Both the position numbers and the translations under genes were made by a program. Source: Apis mellifera (lineage: Eukaryota; Arthropoda; Insecta; Hymenoptera; Apidae). From it: 64,000 bases of DNA. Below the pieces are notes generated by a model, which saw only the letters and a list, made by a program, of their open reading frames with translations, did not search any database and was not told the DNA's origin. How positions within the stretch are numbered: the stretch's first letter is position 1; every line of letters starts with the position of its first letter. Where the stretch lies: the NCBI RefSeq assembly GCF_003254395.2, contig NC_037650.1, forward strand, positions 10,044,071 to 10,108,070, given 5' to 3'. Positions 13,801 through 27,290 of this stretch are shown here, one piece after another.

Positions 13801-14603
13801 AAACGGAAAATGTTATGAACAAAGATTTCTCAAAAGATTTTTGGCTCGAAACAAGAATAAATTAGAAGTAAAAGACTCGTATGACTGTGACGTATGATAA
13901 TTTATCTACTTTCCGCGATGAATACCTTACAACGTATTACATTCGTAATATTCGAGTAATTTAGCTACTATCGTACAATTACAATATTTAAGTACAAGAT
14001 TATTTACAAGTCGAAGGAGAAAGGGAAAAGGGAAAACGAAGTTGGCAAGCTAAGTTGTCCCTCCCTCTTCGCGACATGAACAGCATATTAAATTGAATAA
14101 TTTAGGCAAGGAAATTATATTTACAACGCGAATTATACTATTATATACTCGAAACCAGCGTGCTTCGTAATAATTATTCGTTCAAAGAATTTCAGAATCA
14201 CGATTCTAATGTCGTGATTTGATCAAAGTAAATCGAACAACAGTGGAAAATACTCGTAGTGGAAGAACGTACATAATTTTTTTTTCTTTTTTTTATTTAT
14301 TTTCTCATAAATAACTAAACTCTCTCTCTCTCTCAGTCATCAATATATCAGACATATTAAATATGTACTCTCTAAAAAGTACATATTTTTAGAGAGATTC
14401 GTTAATATATAACTCAATATTGGATACATATAGATAATTTAACGATACGAATAGAAAAACCAGCCTTCGACGGGACGCAAAATCGCAAAATCGTTTGCCT
14501 AAACGATCCTCAAGGAAGCACGCCGGTTTTCGCGGGAAAGCGCGAAGCGTTGTCCATAAACACTATCGAGTTAAATTAGCTTGGGGGTTGGTGGACGATC
14601 TTT
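10834..14603. other. non-coding, includes probable 3'UTR of the zinc-finger gene
   Basis: Mostly AT-rich. A GC-richer patch at 11535-12120 holds purine runs and an open stretch after a possible acceptor at 11818, discussed as a finding. The 14290-14603 end is probably the 3' untranslated region of the downstream minus-strand gene, since minus-strand AATAAA-like signals occur around 14290-14300. No other gene is supported. Confidence 0.5.
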
Positions 14604-16253
14604 CTAACGTCTCATGATTTCCTCTATGCTAAACCCTAGCTTGGGGGTGGTACTGGTCCTTTGAATCGGGATCAGTCCACTCACCCTATCCGCCATCTGT
14701 CTGGCCGCCGTGGTGGCGATCTTCGCGTCCGATCCCACCGATCCCTCGATTCTTAAATCTTGGGGGACGTCCGTGTGGGTGAGAAGATGAGTCTTCAGAT
14801 TGCTCCTTTGGTTGAAGCTTCTTGAACAGACGGGACACTTGTGGGGAGATTCCTCCATGTGAAGTATCTTGTGCACGGCGAGAGTCCTGCTTTGACAAAA
14901 TCCTTTCCCGCATTCGCTGCATTTGAAAGGCTTCTCCTTGCTGTGAATGTAACTAAAAAGAAAAGAAAAGGAAAATATTAAATTGTAAATTTAAAGAAAA
15001 AACGAACTCTCGTTTCTTTTTTTTCTTTACTTATCTTTCTTCGAATTGGATATACAGAGATTTTTGGGAGGAGAGGGGAGAGAGAGAGGTGGAGGGGGTA
15101 TTTTGATAAATTTATTTTGATAATTGCCTTGAGATTTCGTCGATCGATTTCCGAGGAGTTCCGCTTGATAAATTTGTCGAAACTGATAACGGTTCGGCAG
15201 ATGTTTTTACCGATACAAGGTAAAAAACTATTGATATTTAATTTTTTGGATCTAGAGAGAGAGAGATAGAGAGAGTAATTGCAGTATGAAATATATTATA
15301 TGTTTTTAAATTTTGACTACGTTTCAGAAAAATATTTATTCTATTAATTATATGGAAAAACGAAAAGAAAACTTACTGGAAACTCTTACTATAATTATTT
15401 ATAATTAGATTTACGTTATTTCTCATTTTACATTTTTTAATCCAATATAATTATAATAACAAGAGAAATACGTGGAAATTATTTATTGTCGAATGCGAAA
15501 CGTGTTTTTTTGACAAAATAAATACTGTCTTGAAACGTTAATTTTAATAAAATAAAAGTTGGAGACATTTTTGATAAATTTTTAACAACTCGCTTATCGT
15601 CCCAAAATAACGAAATTTCGAAGAAAAGGACAGGAAAAAAAATAGCAGTCACACAATATACAATAAAAAGAGCAAAGGAAAGAGGAATTTCGAAGAATAA
15701 TTTTCAAAATTTCAACAACTCACCGATGATCCCTCAGATGATCCTGCCTTCTAAACGCTTTCCCGCAAATGTCACAGGAATAAGGTCTCTCATCCGTGTG
15801 GGTCCTCTCGTGTATCAGCAGATTATAGCTCTTGGTGAACTGTCTGTTGCAGAATTTGCATATGAACTGTTTCTTCGGTCTCTGGCCGGGCAGCCTTCTT
15901 GTGAGGAAGGAGGCGGGAGGTGGGACCGGGAGCGCTGGATGGACAGCACTCTGATGATGATGATGATGGCCGTGATGATGATGGTGATGATGATAATGGT
16001 GAGCGGAGGGCGTTTGGGGGCAACAACCCCTGACTGCCAGCAACGCGGCATCCCTCAGCCAATTGTTGAGGAACGCTGTCTGATAACCAACGCTGTTCTG
16101 TCCCCCGTTCGAATTTGGTGGCTGGCCTCCAAACCTGTGAGCGAAGTGTTGGCTCGATCTTAACCACCTGGACGTGTGCAACTGTTGATGCATCGTCCTT
16201 TCCATCATGGGCGGTGTGTGCGGCGGTGTCAACGGTTCCATCTTCGTCTCCAT
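14604..16253 (-). CDS. odd: Odd-skipped family C2H2 zinc-finger transcription factor
   Basis: Coding exons are 15724..16253 and 14604..14952, joined across a 771-bp intron with donor GTGAGT and acceptor TTTTTAG, giving 292 aa. The ATG at 16253 is the first in frame after a stop at 16305-16307. Four C2H2 fingers are visible with Cys/His ligands at 132/135/148/152, 160/163/176/180, 188/191/204/208 and 216/219/232/236; the intron interrupts finger 2 in the HLRDH|RYIH region. The N-terminal half has PLTPPHTPP and a histidine-rich tract (residues 86-100). The C-terminus ends GFSIEEIMRR, matching an eh1-like Groucho-recruitment motif. Finger sequences are diagnostic of the Odd/Sob/Bowl (vertebrate OSR) family. 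Four fingers rather than five, plus the terminal eh1 motif, favour odd over sob or bowl, but paralogue identity is inferred. Family role: DNA-binding repressor in segmentation and leg/gut patterning. Confidence 0.9.
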
Positions 16254-17040
16254 CCTCTTGCTTGTCAAAAATATTCTCTCTCTCTCTCTCTCTACTATAT
16301 ACTTTCACGCTCGATCGAAAAACGAGAAGAGAGAGAGAATCCGAATTTCTCGCACTAACTAACTTTCGAACTAACTTCGTCCCCGATCCGGGAAAAACTG
16401 CTCGCTCACACGGCTCCCGTGCACGTCTATCCGAGCGGACGGAGTTGTTGTTTGTTGTGTGTTGTGCTTCGCGGCACGAGCGGCGACGAGGAGGAGGAGG
16501 GAGAGACAGAGAGAGAAGAAGAAGGGAAGGGAGAAAAAAAAAGGCAGAGAGAAGAAGATCGAGAGGCCCCCTTCGTTGTTTCGCTCTCTTCTTCCGGGAT
16601 GTGACGGCGAGGCGAGGCGAGGCGAGGAAGGAGGGAAAGGAGGAAAAAAACGAAGAAGACAACGCTCGCTCGAGAGTCGGCGCGGTACTAAATGGCAACG
16701 GACTAGCCTCGGTTGTTCCAGGATCGTGAGTTACCTGGCGCCAAGGGGACACGGTGGCTCCTCCTACCGTACGCTGGATATGCCGGTTGGCGGCCCGACT
16801 TCCACAGGGGCGGAGCTTCCGGGGTCGGAGTCGGAGTCCCTCAGGGCGTCGCGACGCTTGCCGACTCGTGGGGAGGAAAGAAGAGCGGATATACCACCGC
16901 CACTGGTGCTCCCTTTCGAGCGCTGCCGCTTTTACGCTCCGGGGATGATGCCTTCCCTCCCTCCCCCGCCCCCCTTCGCCCCCTCCTTCACTCCACTCTT
17001 CCGCCAGCAGTGCTAATCGCTAGGACGTTAATTGGCCGTT
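16254..17040 (-). promoter_or_regulatory. 5'UTR and putative promoter region of the odd-family gene
   Basis: This GC-rich block lies immediately upstream of the zinc-finger ATG and ends abruptly at about 17030. It contains GA/CT runs (16276-16294, 16488-16530), a GGCGA pentanucleotide repeat (about 16606-16627) and a GC-box-like GGGGCGGAGC at about 16807-16816. Several AGTTAGTT-like initiator matches lie near 16350-16375 on the minus strand, but I cannot fix a start site. Long open frames here, including one of 309 codons on the minus strand, are side-effects of GC-rich simple sequence. Confidence 0.45.
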
Positions 17041-17329
17041 AATGCGATTAAAAGGGTTTCGAAACGAAAGGTAATGCTGCGAATTGTCTTGCCATTTTGT
17101 CGGTGCGCGCGATTTAATAATAGATATATATGTATATATATATGTATGAATATATTCACTGTTTTATAAATTTGTTTTTTAGCAGTTATTTTATTATTAT
17201 TATTATTATTGTCGCGTGATAATTGCGTAGAAGAAGTTTGCAAAGTTTACTTCAGTTCTCTTCTGTAGTAAGTTTGATCTTTGATGAAGGAATGAAGAGA
17301 TAATGAGAATGGAGAAGGAAGTGGTTAAA

Positions 17330-18420
17330 GAATTAATGCACGAATATATGGAAATGTCGATCGATTTTTACGAAATTTATAATATAATATTTGTGATAGT
17401 TGTTATTTCTTTTTTATTTATTTATTATGGTTAAAGGGACGTTAAAGGTTAATCTAATACCAGAAAGGATACTAAAGTTATGACTAATTTTTCCTTTTCG
17501 AGAATTAATTTTTGGTATATTATTGTATTTGCACGAATGTATCGAAATGTCGATCGATTTTTCCGAAATTTATAATATACTATTTGTAGTAATTTTTTAT
17601 TTATTTATTTATTTATTTATTATTATTAAAAGTTAATCTAATACCAGAAAGGATACTAAATGACTAATTTTTCCTTTTCGAGAATTAATTTTTGGTATAT
17701 TATTGTATTTGCACGAATGTCGATCGATTTTTCCGAAATTTATAATATACTATTTGTAGTAATTTTTTATTTATTTATTTATTTATTTATTATCATTAAA
17801 GGTTAATCTAATACCAGAAAGGATACCAAAGTTATGACTAATTTTTCCTTTTCGAGAATTAATTTTTGGTATATTATTGTATTTGTAATGTATCGAAATG
17901 TCGATCGATTTTTCCGAAATTTATAATATATTATTTGTAGTAATTTTTTATTTATTTATTTATTTATTTATTATCATTAAAGGTTAATCTAATACCAGAA
18001 AGGATACTAAAGTTATAAGTAATTTTTCCTTTTCGAGAATTAATTTTTGGTATATTATTGCATTTGCACGAATGTATCGAAATGTCGATCGATTTTTCCG
18101 AAATTTATAATATACTATTTGTAGTAATTTTTTATTTATTTATTTATTTATTTATTATCATTAAAGGTTAAGCTAATACCAGAAAGGATACTAAAGTTAT
18201 AAATAATTTTTCCTTTTCGAGAATTAATTTATATTATTGTATTTGCATGAATGTATCGAAATGTCGATCGATTTTTCGAAATTTATAATATATTATTTGT
18301 AGTAATTTTTTATTTATTTATTTATTATCATTAAAAGTTAATCTAATACCAGAAAGGATACTAAAGTTATGACTAATTTTTTCTTTTCGAGAATTAATTT
18401 TTGGTACATTATAAAAAGAA
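17330..18420. repeat. tandem array, 6 units of about 180 bp
   Basis: TCGATCGA falls at 17357, 17550, 17720, 17901, 18085 and 18264, spacings of 193, 170, 181, 184 and 179 bp. Each unit contains the same order: TCGATCGATTTTTCCGAAAT, a (TTTA)n block of variable length, TTAATCTAATACCAGAAAGG, and CCTTTTCGAGAATTAATTTT. The units are very similar, so the array is recent or homogenised; most length variation is in the internal TTTA microsatellite. No coding potential. Confidence 0.88.
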
Positions 18421-20940
18421 TTCTATTTCATTAATTTTCATCGAATAAATACAATCTCAATTTCAATATTTATTATTGTAAAAATCATATATATTAAATA
18501 ATGCCGTTAAAAAATTTTTAAACGCTCCATCCGGGATTTTGCACGCGTTTTAACGAGAAGTTTTATCCGTTACAACAATTCATCAGAGCGCGGATCGAAT
18601 CCAGGGATGGGCGGAAATATTGCGAAAACTCGGGCAGAGAGACGGAATTTTCGTTTTCGAAAAACGCGTGATCGAAATTACATCGACGAGAGCATTTATA
18701 ATTCTGCATGTATATTCACGCGTGGCTACTTGTTTTACATCCCCGATTTTACATCCATTTTTTTTTTAATCGATTTAAAATATAAAGCGTATAAAATGAC
18801 GTGATAAAATGATTGATATTTTAAAATTTAAAATGATTCGATCGACCTCCCAGAATATATCTTTGTATTCGAAATAAAATAGGGAAATTAAATATGAAAG
18901 GAAAATAAAATTTAACGCGCTTACTATTATTACCCCTTTAAAGAGGCCCTTTTAAAATTTATTGAAAAGAAAAATTGAACGTTCTCGTCAGGTTAAGATG
19001 TAATTAAGACAAAATTAAATTTTTCTTAAATTTTGCTCTTTTTATAAATATTTTAAGTAAAGGATTTCAAAAATTATAATTTATAATTTATCGTCTAAAA
19101 TATACTATTCTAGAAGATTAAAAATTAAATGATTTATTGACTTTTCTTCTTAGAAAATATATAAAAAGGATAAGTATTATTATTCCTTATTTGTTTTCAA
19201 TTCTTATTTCTACAGAATGTTCTTAAATGAAAAACTTTTTTTATTATTTCGAATCCGGAAGCAAATATGTTGCCTTACGGTATTTAAAGTAATTATACCA
19301 AGCATATATATAAATGTATTTGGACAGGAAAGAGGCCGATTTATAGAACGACAATCGAAAATTTCATACTCTATTCAGCCATAAAAATGACCATTTTAAA
19401 TGTCAAATAAACAATTTTTCTATAAATCAATGTCGAAATTCGATAATAAGCCCGGCTATAAATTATAATTGTAAATCCTTTCAATAAATTTTCTTAATAA
19501 CCCAAGAATTTTAATACGTATTTTAAACAGGATTTAACGTGACAAATAACGAAAATAGAAAAGAAAAAAAGTAAATATATTATAATATTTATATAATAAT
19601 TAAAAATAACAACGATACGTTAAAGAATAAAAAAAATAAAAATCTTTTCAAAATAATTCCTTCAATTATTAGACATGAATGACATTTAGAAATTTATTTC
19701 TTATCATATTAATAATAAATAATAATAATGATAATAAAATAATACAATTAGCAGTCCATTTTTTTTAAAAATCGAAGACCAAGAATAAAGAAAAGAACTC
19801 GCGCATACAATTTTTTTGCAATAATTTTGACCAACCGTTGTTTGCACGAGGATCGCCGCGAGAACGTATTCTCGCGAATTTTCACCGATCCGCAAATTTG
19901 CCGATATAATATTAGCCGAAGAAGAAACGAAAGCCGACATTCGGCTATCGTAGGCGCAGCGTTGTTATCGATAAGAATACCTGGTAAAACCTGGTGTTAT
20001 CGATTTATGACAGTGCAGACAGCGTGACACCGACGTACAAATACGTCGTATCCGCGAGATTAGAACGAATCTTTTGATACTCGACACGGTGCTTGCACAT
20101 CCAACAATCCTTTTAGATCCGTCCCCTTTGTGCTCACCGATTAATCGATCGTGCAACACTAGGCTCTCAAATATGAGTCTGCGAATTTTTCTTCTTTTTT
20201 TTTTTTCAACTCGTTTTATCGATCAAACTTTTAATTTCCGACGCAAACAATTTTCGTTATCTCTATAAGATTCTTAAAAAGTTACAAATGTTTTGAAAAA
20301 AATGTTACTTTCTCTCCTTTCTTTCGAACCAGATTTCGATTTTCCAATTTCGAATTTCAAAATTTCAATCGGTTCAAACCGATGAATAATTTCGATAAGA
20401 AGAGTATAGACGAGTTTTAGGATATTAATGACAATAATAGACACGTGGCGCTAGTATCGCGCCGCCATATTGTTAATTACATCGCCATATTGTACAAAAC
20501 TCGAGGACGATTCTCTCAGGTGTTTAACTCTCTTCTCCAATTTTCTCTAATGCCAAATTTCGTTCGACGAAAAGGGAAGAGGAAATTTCGCTTTGGCAGT
20601 CGAACCAGTTGTTCGAATATTAAAAAAAGAAAAAAAAAAGAGGGGATCGTAGCACGAAAAAGATTGGAAAACGGTGATGATAGCGCGTCAAAGGGAGAGA
20701 GAGAGAGATGGACAAAGAACACTTGGAAACTTAGCTCTCTCCGTATAATTCCGCAAAATGTTTAGCATACAAAGACAAATATAATGGGACCCCGAGATGA
20801 GGTTGCGACGAGATCACGGCCCTCGGGCGGGGATGGTTAATTCAGTTTCAAGCTCCATCAGCCAGACACATCCCCTTGCCTTTCTCTCCACCCCCTTCCC
20901 CCCTCCCCCTTCATCCCCTGAACGTCTTTGTACGCCGCAG
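18421..20940. other. non-coding, no gene recognised
   Basis: AT-rich flanks with a GC-richer patch at about 19830-20160 and another at 20440-20860. Open frames are short, overlap on opposite strands and have no domain. Nothing further is supported. Confidence 0.5.
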
Positions 20941-20942
20941 TC

Positions 20943-20944
<2 letters not shown>

Positions 20945-20981
<37 letters not shown>
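20945..20981. repeat. (CT)n microsatellite
   Basis: An uninterrupted CT dinucleotide run of about 35 bp in a GC-richer, pyrimidine-rich patch. Confidence 0.9.
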
Positions 20982-20983
<2 letters not shown>

Positions 20984-21204
20984 CCTCGCTCCGTTCCACC
21001 TCCTCTTTCCTTTCGTTGTTAAGTCTACTGGTAAATATAAACGTTGGAATTGACGTACGGCCGAGTATGTTTAATAATCCGCGACAGGCATTCGTAGATT
21101 ACCCCGATGGATCGGGTATTACATTACTTTGGCCTTTGATAAGTCTTAAATTGTTATTCTGCGAGATAATTTTATACATAATTATAAACGTTTAAATACA
21201 ATTG

Positions 21205-22265
21205 TAAGTAATGTAAATATTTGAAATATATCATTACGTATATTTACCAATTTAATAGGATAATAAGAATAAAGATTTAAAATTTAATTTCAAAAATTTT
21301 AATTTTTTAATTTAATGTAAATATTTCAAATATATCATTACATATATTTACCAATTTAATAGAGTGATATGATAAGGATAAAGGTTTAAAATTTAATTTC
21401 ATCTAAAAATTTTAATTAAATATAATTGTGAGTAATGTAAATATTTCAAATATATCATTATGTATATTTATCAATTTAATAGATATCATGAGGATAAAGG
21501 TTTAAAATTTAATTTCATCTAAAAATTTTAATTAAATGTAATTGTGACAATATAAATAATTTTAAATATATCATTATGTATATTTATTAATTTAATAGAA
21601 TGATATCATGAGGATAAAGGTTTAAAATTTAATTTCAAAAATTTTAATTTGAATAAACGTAATTTTAAAGATGATTACTGAAAAGATGATAATTGTAAAT
21701 AATGTAAATATTTCAAATATATCATTACGTATATTTACCAATTTAATAGAATGATAAGAATAAAGGTTTAAAATTTAATTTCATCTAAAAATTTTAATTA
21801 CATATAATTGTAAATAATGTAAACAATATTTTAAATATATCATTACATATATTTACCAATTTAATAGAATGATAAGAATAAAGGTTTAAAATTTAATTTC
21901 ATCTAAAAATTTTAATTAAATATAATTGTGAGTAATGTAAATATTTCAAATATATCAATATGTATATTTATAAAAATTTTAATTTGAATAAATATAATCT
22001 CAAGGATGAGGATCAAAAAATGATTATTGTAAGGATGATAATTGTAAATAATGTAAATATTTCAAATATATCATTACCATATTATATATATTTACCAATT
22101 TAATAGAATGATAAGAATAAAGGTTTAAAATTTAATTTCATCTAAAAATTTTAATTATAATTGTGAGTAATGTAAATATTTCAAATATATCTTTACGTAT
22201 ATTTACCAATTTAATAGAATGATATCATAAGGATAAAAATTTTAATTTGAAACGTAATCTCGAGG
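21205..22265. repeat. tandem array, about 9 units of about 117 bp
   Basis: ATGTAAATATTT-like words start at about 21211, 21315, 21435, 21549, 21702, 21817, 21935, 22051 and 22170. Each unit continues with CAAATATATCATTACGTATA, TTTACCAATTTAATAGAATG, ATAAGGTTTAAAATTTAATT and ATCTAAAAATTTTAATT. The 153-bp step before 21702 carries an extra AAAGATGATTACTG-type insertion that recurs before 22051, suggesting a higher-order unit. No coding potential. Confidence 0.85.
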
Positions 22266-22756
22266 ATGATTACGTATCGATAAAATAAATTATAGTTTTA
22301 TTAATTCGTTTTTATTATGTTAAATATATGTAATGTTTGTAACAAATTATTTTATTAAAATATAATTGGTATATAAGTTTGTTAATTAGTTAATCGTTAA
22401 CCGTTTATAAGAATGAAACAGACTGCGTGACTCCAATGACACATCCCTCCTTCTTTATCTTCTTTTTCTTCGCAGCTTCTTTCGAGGTTGAGGAACACTC
22501 GAGCCACTCGAATATCAACGCCGAGGGATGACAGACTGTTTGTAATATAACTTTCGAAGCTAATCACTGTCCTGGCAGTAGACGAGAAAGTTTATCTTCA
22601 ACGATGTAAACGGCTGAACAGCCTCTTGTCATTCCTCGTTTCGGAGCACGAAGATGAAATTGATTCTGACTCATTTTCTTGAATAATTCTTTTTTTTTTT
22701 CTTGGAATAATTCCTTTCACTTTTCACTTTTCTTTATTTCACTTTTGATTTTTTTA

Positions 22757-23270
22757 TAGCCATCTGAATATTTCATTCGCACGAATATGATTAATAATAA
22801 TAAATTTTGATAATAAGTTTTGGTACAAACAAGGAAAATTAATATTTGAAAAATTTGCAAGTAGATTCTTTAAAAAGATATTAAAGAAACATCAAGAAGA
22901 AAGATGTATCACGTATTATAATTTTTCATACAATTATTAATAATTTTCCTTTTTTCTCTCTTTTATTATCCGATAATTGACCATTCTTTTTTTTTTTACA
23001 CTCACCTGAATATTTCATTCACTATTAATAATAAGTTTTGATAAATTCAAAAGTGCAAAAATTAAAAAAAAAAAAAAATTATTTAATGTACGGCACAAAC
23101 AAGAAAAATTAATATTTGAAAAATTTGCAAGTAGATTCTTTTTAAATTCTTTAAAAAGATATTAAAGAAACATCAAGAAGAGAGATGTATCACGTATTAT
23201 AATTTTTCATACAATTATTAATAATCTTCCTTTTTTTTCTCTTTTATTATCCGATAATTACCCATTTTTT
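22757..23270. repeat. direct duplication, 2 units of about 240 bp
   Basis: The segment from CTGAATATTTCATTC (about 22764) through the TATTATCCGATAATT word (about 22965-22980) is repeated from about 23008 to 23262. Both copies contain ACAAACAAGAAAAATTAAT, TTGCAAGTAGATTCTTT, AAAGAAACATCAAGAAGA and GATGTATCACGTATTATA. Copies differ mainly in poly-A or poly-T length and a small duplicated TTTAAATTCTTT in the second. Confidence 0.85.
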
Positions 23271-26160
23271 TTCTATTACATTATAGTGCTTTATCATTAT
23301 ATTCTCATTTTTTTTTTCAATCAATTATTATCTTCATTATCGGAAAATTTGTCGAAGTATTCATCGATAAATATTATCGATATTAATCACTTTTATGATT
23401 ATAACACGTCTATCTAACTGACCATTATCTTATATAAAACAATCGTTACGTTAAAAATATCGTCTTTAATCATTTTTCGCTCTAGATTCGAAGAGAGATG
23501 CATGTTTGTTTCCCATTAATAGTATCTGTTTAATTACAATATCTTTAATTACAAATACTTCTGAATATAAACAAGAAGAATTCGATAAGAGAGATTTGAC
23601 ACTCTGAAAATACTTTAAAAATCTTAAAATCTTAAATTTCCAGTATAAAAGAATCTTTGGAATGCGTGAAATTTCCTTGTAATAAAATAATTTTCTATTT
23701 CACGAAAATCTATCTAGCAATCGAATCGATCAATTTGTCAAGTTCTTTTCAAGAAATCTGTCTGATAATCAATCGATACTCGTTTTGAAATTCTTAGCAA
23801 AAAAAAAAAAAAAGGGGGAAAGGAAATTAAATTTCTTAGTAAACATATATATATATATTTCCCAACAATTGTCAATATTGCACATTGATATATAATAATT
23901 AAATAAAATAATTATCTGTCGACTGTGTGCAGTGATTTATACATCCGATTTCGTAATACACAATTGAAAGTATCTTATCTTTTAGAAGCTTCTTAAGTGC
24001 CCCCCTCCTCGCCCCCTCCTCCCCAGGGTTCGAATAACAGGAACAAGGAACATTTTTTTTTTAACATTCCTTATTTTTCAAGTTCCCCAACACACAGATG
24101 TCCTCCACCGCAAGGAATCGTGTTACGAGAGAAACAAACGAAAAAAAAAAAAAAAGAAAGGAAAAAAAGGGTCCTTTTTGAACGCAGCAGCGTGCGCTTG
24201 TCTGCAGATTTCTTCCTGCTGGTAACAATCCTTGTTCTCCTCGCACTAATTAAACGGGGATGATCGTCTCGTAATTTATTTGGACCACACATGAAATTCA
24301 TGGTAAAACCTGTCAGAAGCACGGAGAATAGAAAGATTACAATTTTATAATATTATTATACATTCTTAAGAATTGCACTGTGTATTTTTTAATACTTTTC
24401 AATCTCTCAAAAAGAGTCTGAAAAAAATTACTTAAAATTAAATTACTTACAAACACTTGTCCACTTTGTGTACAAGTTTTAATAAAATTAAACAATCGTT
24501 GATAATTTATCATTATTAATCAAAACTTTTACTTTTACTTCTTTCAGAAACAGTAATTGTGCTACAATCTCCAATTTGCGATTCGTAATTTAAATTTAAT
24601 TTAATTTAATTAAAATTTCGATCTCGTCAAATCCGTTCGACGCGAATAACAATAACCCCTTTCGAGTTTCTTAGTCATTCGATTCCTCCAAAATCCTCTT
24701 CCTAAATCTCCCAACAGGACAATCTGAAAATCCATCAGTCAGGATGGAGCGAGTAAGCAAGTAAGTAAGTTTGTAACAGATTCTCATAATCGTCACGTTT
24801 TGCGGTAAATCCCCTTGCAGGCAGGTACGCGAGGGGATTGGCACGGTTTCGTGCCAAAGGGGGGAATCCCCAAGAAGTGTCGAAAGAGTTGTTTGCCCGT
24901 AAAATATTAGATATTGTCTTAGCAGCGAAGTTTCCATGAAAAGTCAACGCGACTTCGCCGTGCGAAATCAAATTTGTCTAAGGCCGCCCCGGAAATCCTT
25001 TTCCAATCATTTCCACGGCTTCACCGCCGTGTGTAAATGAAAACGTTGAATCAAAAGTTTGGAATTGGAAATTAAAGAAGATCATTATTGGAGAAGATTG
25101 TTTTTTTAAATAAAAAGTATAATATAAGATTGGCTTTGAATTGATGAAAAATTGGAATTTTGTTTATTTTCTTTCTACGTTATATGTTTTTTTTTTTTGC
25201 TCGTTTCTTCTTCTTTTTTTTCATGTAGTCTTTTCATGTAGCACTCTAATAGTACTTTAAATCATTGACTTCAAGTCGGAGGAAGCGGCACGAGCCGATG
25301 TGCCTTCCAGATTACAACACCAAAGTTTTTATGATTTTATTGTTGAATGGAAGAAAAAATTTTCTCTTTTCTCCTTTCTTTTTTTTATTTTTGAATGAGT
25401 TTCTGGATCTCTGAAATTGAATTTTAAATCTCCTAGGATGAATGTTATCTTATGAAAATTCTAATATGATTTTTCAATTATTGATTTCTAATAAAAAAAA
25501 AACAAAATTGTGAAAAAGAAAAATTAAATGAACCTTCTTTTTTCTTTTGTAAAATATCTGTTAATGGAACATTAATTAGAAGAACAACGAATAATTTAAA
25601 TAATAAAGTAACAAAATTATTTCGTAAAAATTAAATTTAGAATAAAAAAAAGAAAATTAAGGAAAGAATTATCGAAATCATGGAAGACAATGACTTTAAT
25701 ACCTGCCCTCATGCTACTAATTCTCGTGCCGTTAACAAAATGTCTTTTGGTAAAAGGGGCCCGATATTAAATTGCTTTTCCGGCGCAGTTTCGTTGGAGA
25801 GCCCGTTACTCCTCCTACAGAGTTGTAAAAATAATAAACATAAATGCATAAAACCATTGTTCACAGATTACGGAGTAAAAACCCGTCCTACCTAGCAAAC
25901 CTTCCGGAGGTCCCGCCATCTGAAACTTACTACCATCCTGTTCAAAATATTGTCACGGCATGTCTGAACTTTCGCGCGTATTATTCTACTAGCTATGGAA
26001 AATAAAATTTGCCTCACAAAACTTGCCTTCAAAACCTATATACAATAATTTATACTTGGAACAAAATTCTTTCTTTTTTCGTTCTAAATTTGTAAAACCT
26101 ACTTTCCTTCTTTCTTTCTAAAATATATTTTGGATAAATTTATAGTGTAAATAAATATTC
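23271..26160. other. non-coding, no gene recognised
   Basis: AT-rich DNA with GC-richer patches at about 23990-24260, 24660-25020 and 25680-25990. Frames up to about 90 codons are present on both strands, without domains or a consistent exon chain. Confidence 0.5.
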
Positions 26161-26162
26161 GA

Positions 26163-27290
26163 AACAATAAGGTTCTTATAAAACAATACAGAGTATATTT
26201 ATGGGATTCTAATCGATTCTAAAATAAACAAAAATTAGTGTACAAAAAATATTTGTAATTATTGTAATTGCTTATTACAAATTACAATTTAAATTCTCTT
26301 TTTAAATGAAAATGGAGATAAATGAAAATAGTATAATAAAATTGTCTCATTTTATATATACATATATTCATTTACCAAATAATTTACACAATTAAAAATG
26401 AAACAATTTTTATTTAAAAACCAACTAATATAAGAATGCATTGAATTAAAGATTACAAATATTTATATTTGTTATTATTTTCATATTTTTCACAATAGAA
26501 ATAGAAAGAAGTGTATCAAAAATACAATAAAATAAAATAAAATAAAATACAATAAGATATAATAAAAAATAATAATAAGGTTCTTATAAAAAAATACAGA
26601 GTATATTTGGAACTCTAATTGATTCTAAAATAAACAAAAATTAGTGTACAAAAAATATTTGTAATTATTGTAATTGCTTATTACAAATTACAATTTAAAT
26701 TTTCTTTTTAAATGAAAATAGAAATAGGTGGTATAACAAAATTGTCTCATTTTATATATACATATATTCATTTACCAAATTATACATAATAAAAATTGAT
26801 TTTTATTTAAAAACCAACTAATATAAGAATGCATTAAATTAAAGATTATAAATATATTTATATTTGTTATTATTTTCACATTTTTCACAAGAAAATAGAG
26901 ATAGAAAAAAGTGTGTCAAAGATACAATAAAATAAAATACAATAAGATAAAATAAAAAATAACAATAAGGTTCTTATAAAAAAATAGAGTGAGATATATT
27001 TGTGGGACTCTAATCGATTCCAAAATAAAAATAAAATAAAAATTAATGTACAAAAAATATTTGTAATTATTGTAATTGCTTATTCATTATAAGTTACAAT
27101 TTAAATTTTCTTTTTAAATGAAAATGGTGATAGATGGTATAACAAAATTGTCTCATTTTATATTTTTATTTAAAAATCAACTAATATAAGAATGCATTGA
27201 ATTAAAGATTACAAATATTTATATTTGTTATTATTTTCACATTTTTCACAAGACAATAGAGATATGTGAAAGAAGTGTGTCAAAGAGAGA
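26163..27290. repeat. three tandem units of about 400 bp
   Basis: AACAATAAGGTTCTTATAAA-type starts lie at about 26163, 26571 and 26961. Each unit carries CTAATCGATTCTAAAATAAA, a TTGTAATTATTGTAATTGCT word, AAAATTGTCTCATTTTATAT, AACCAACTAATATAAGAATG and a trailing AAAATAAAATA microsatellite. The third unit lacks the TTACCAAAT segment. No coding potential. Confidence 0.85.

Noticed and set aside
15823..16752. 309-codon minus-strand open frame over the odd-family gene
   Set aside because: It is out of frame with the zinc-finger coding exon and extends into GC-rich promoter simple sequence. The real gene in another frame explains the conservation.
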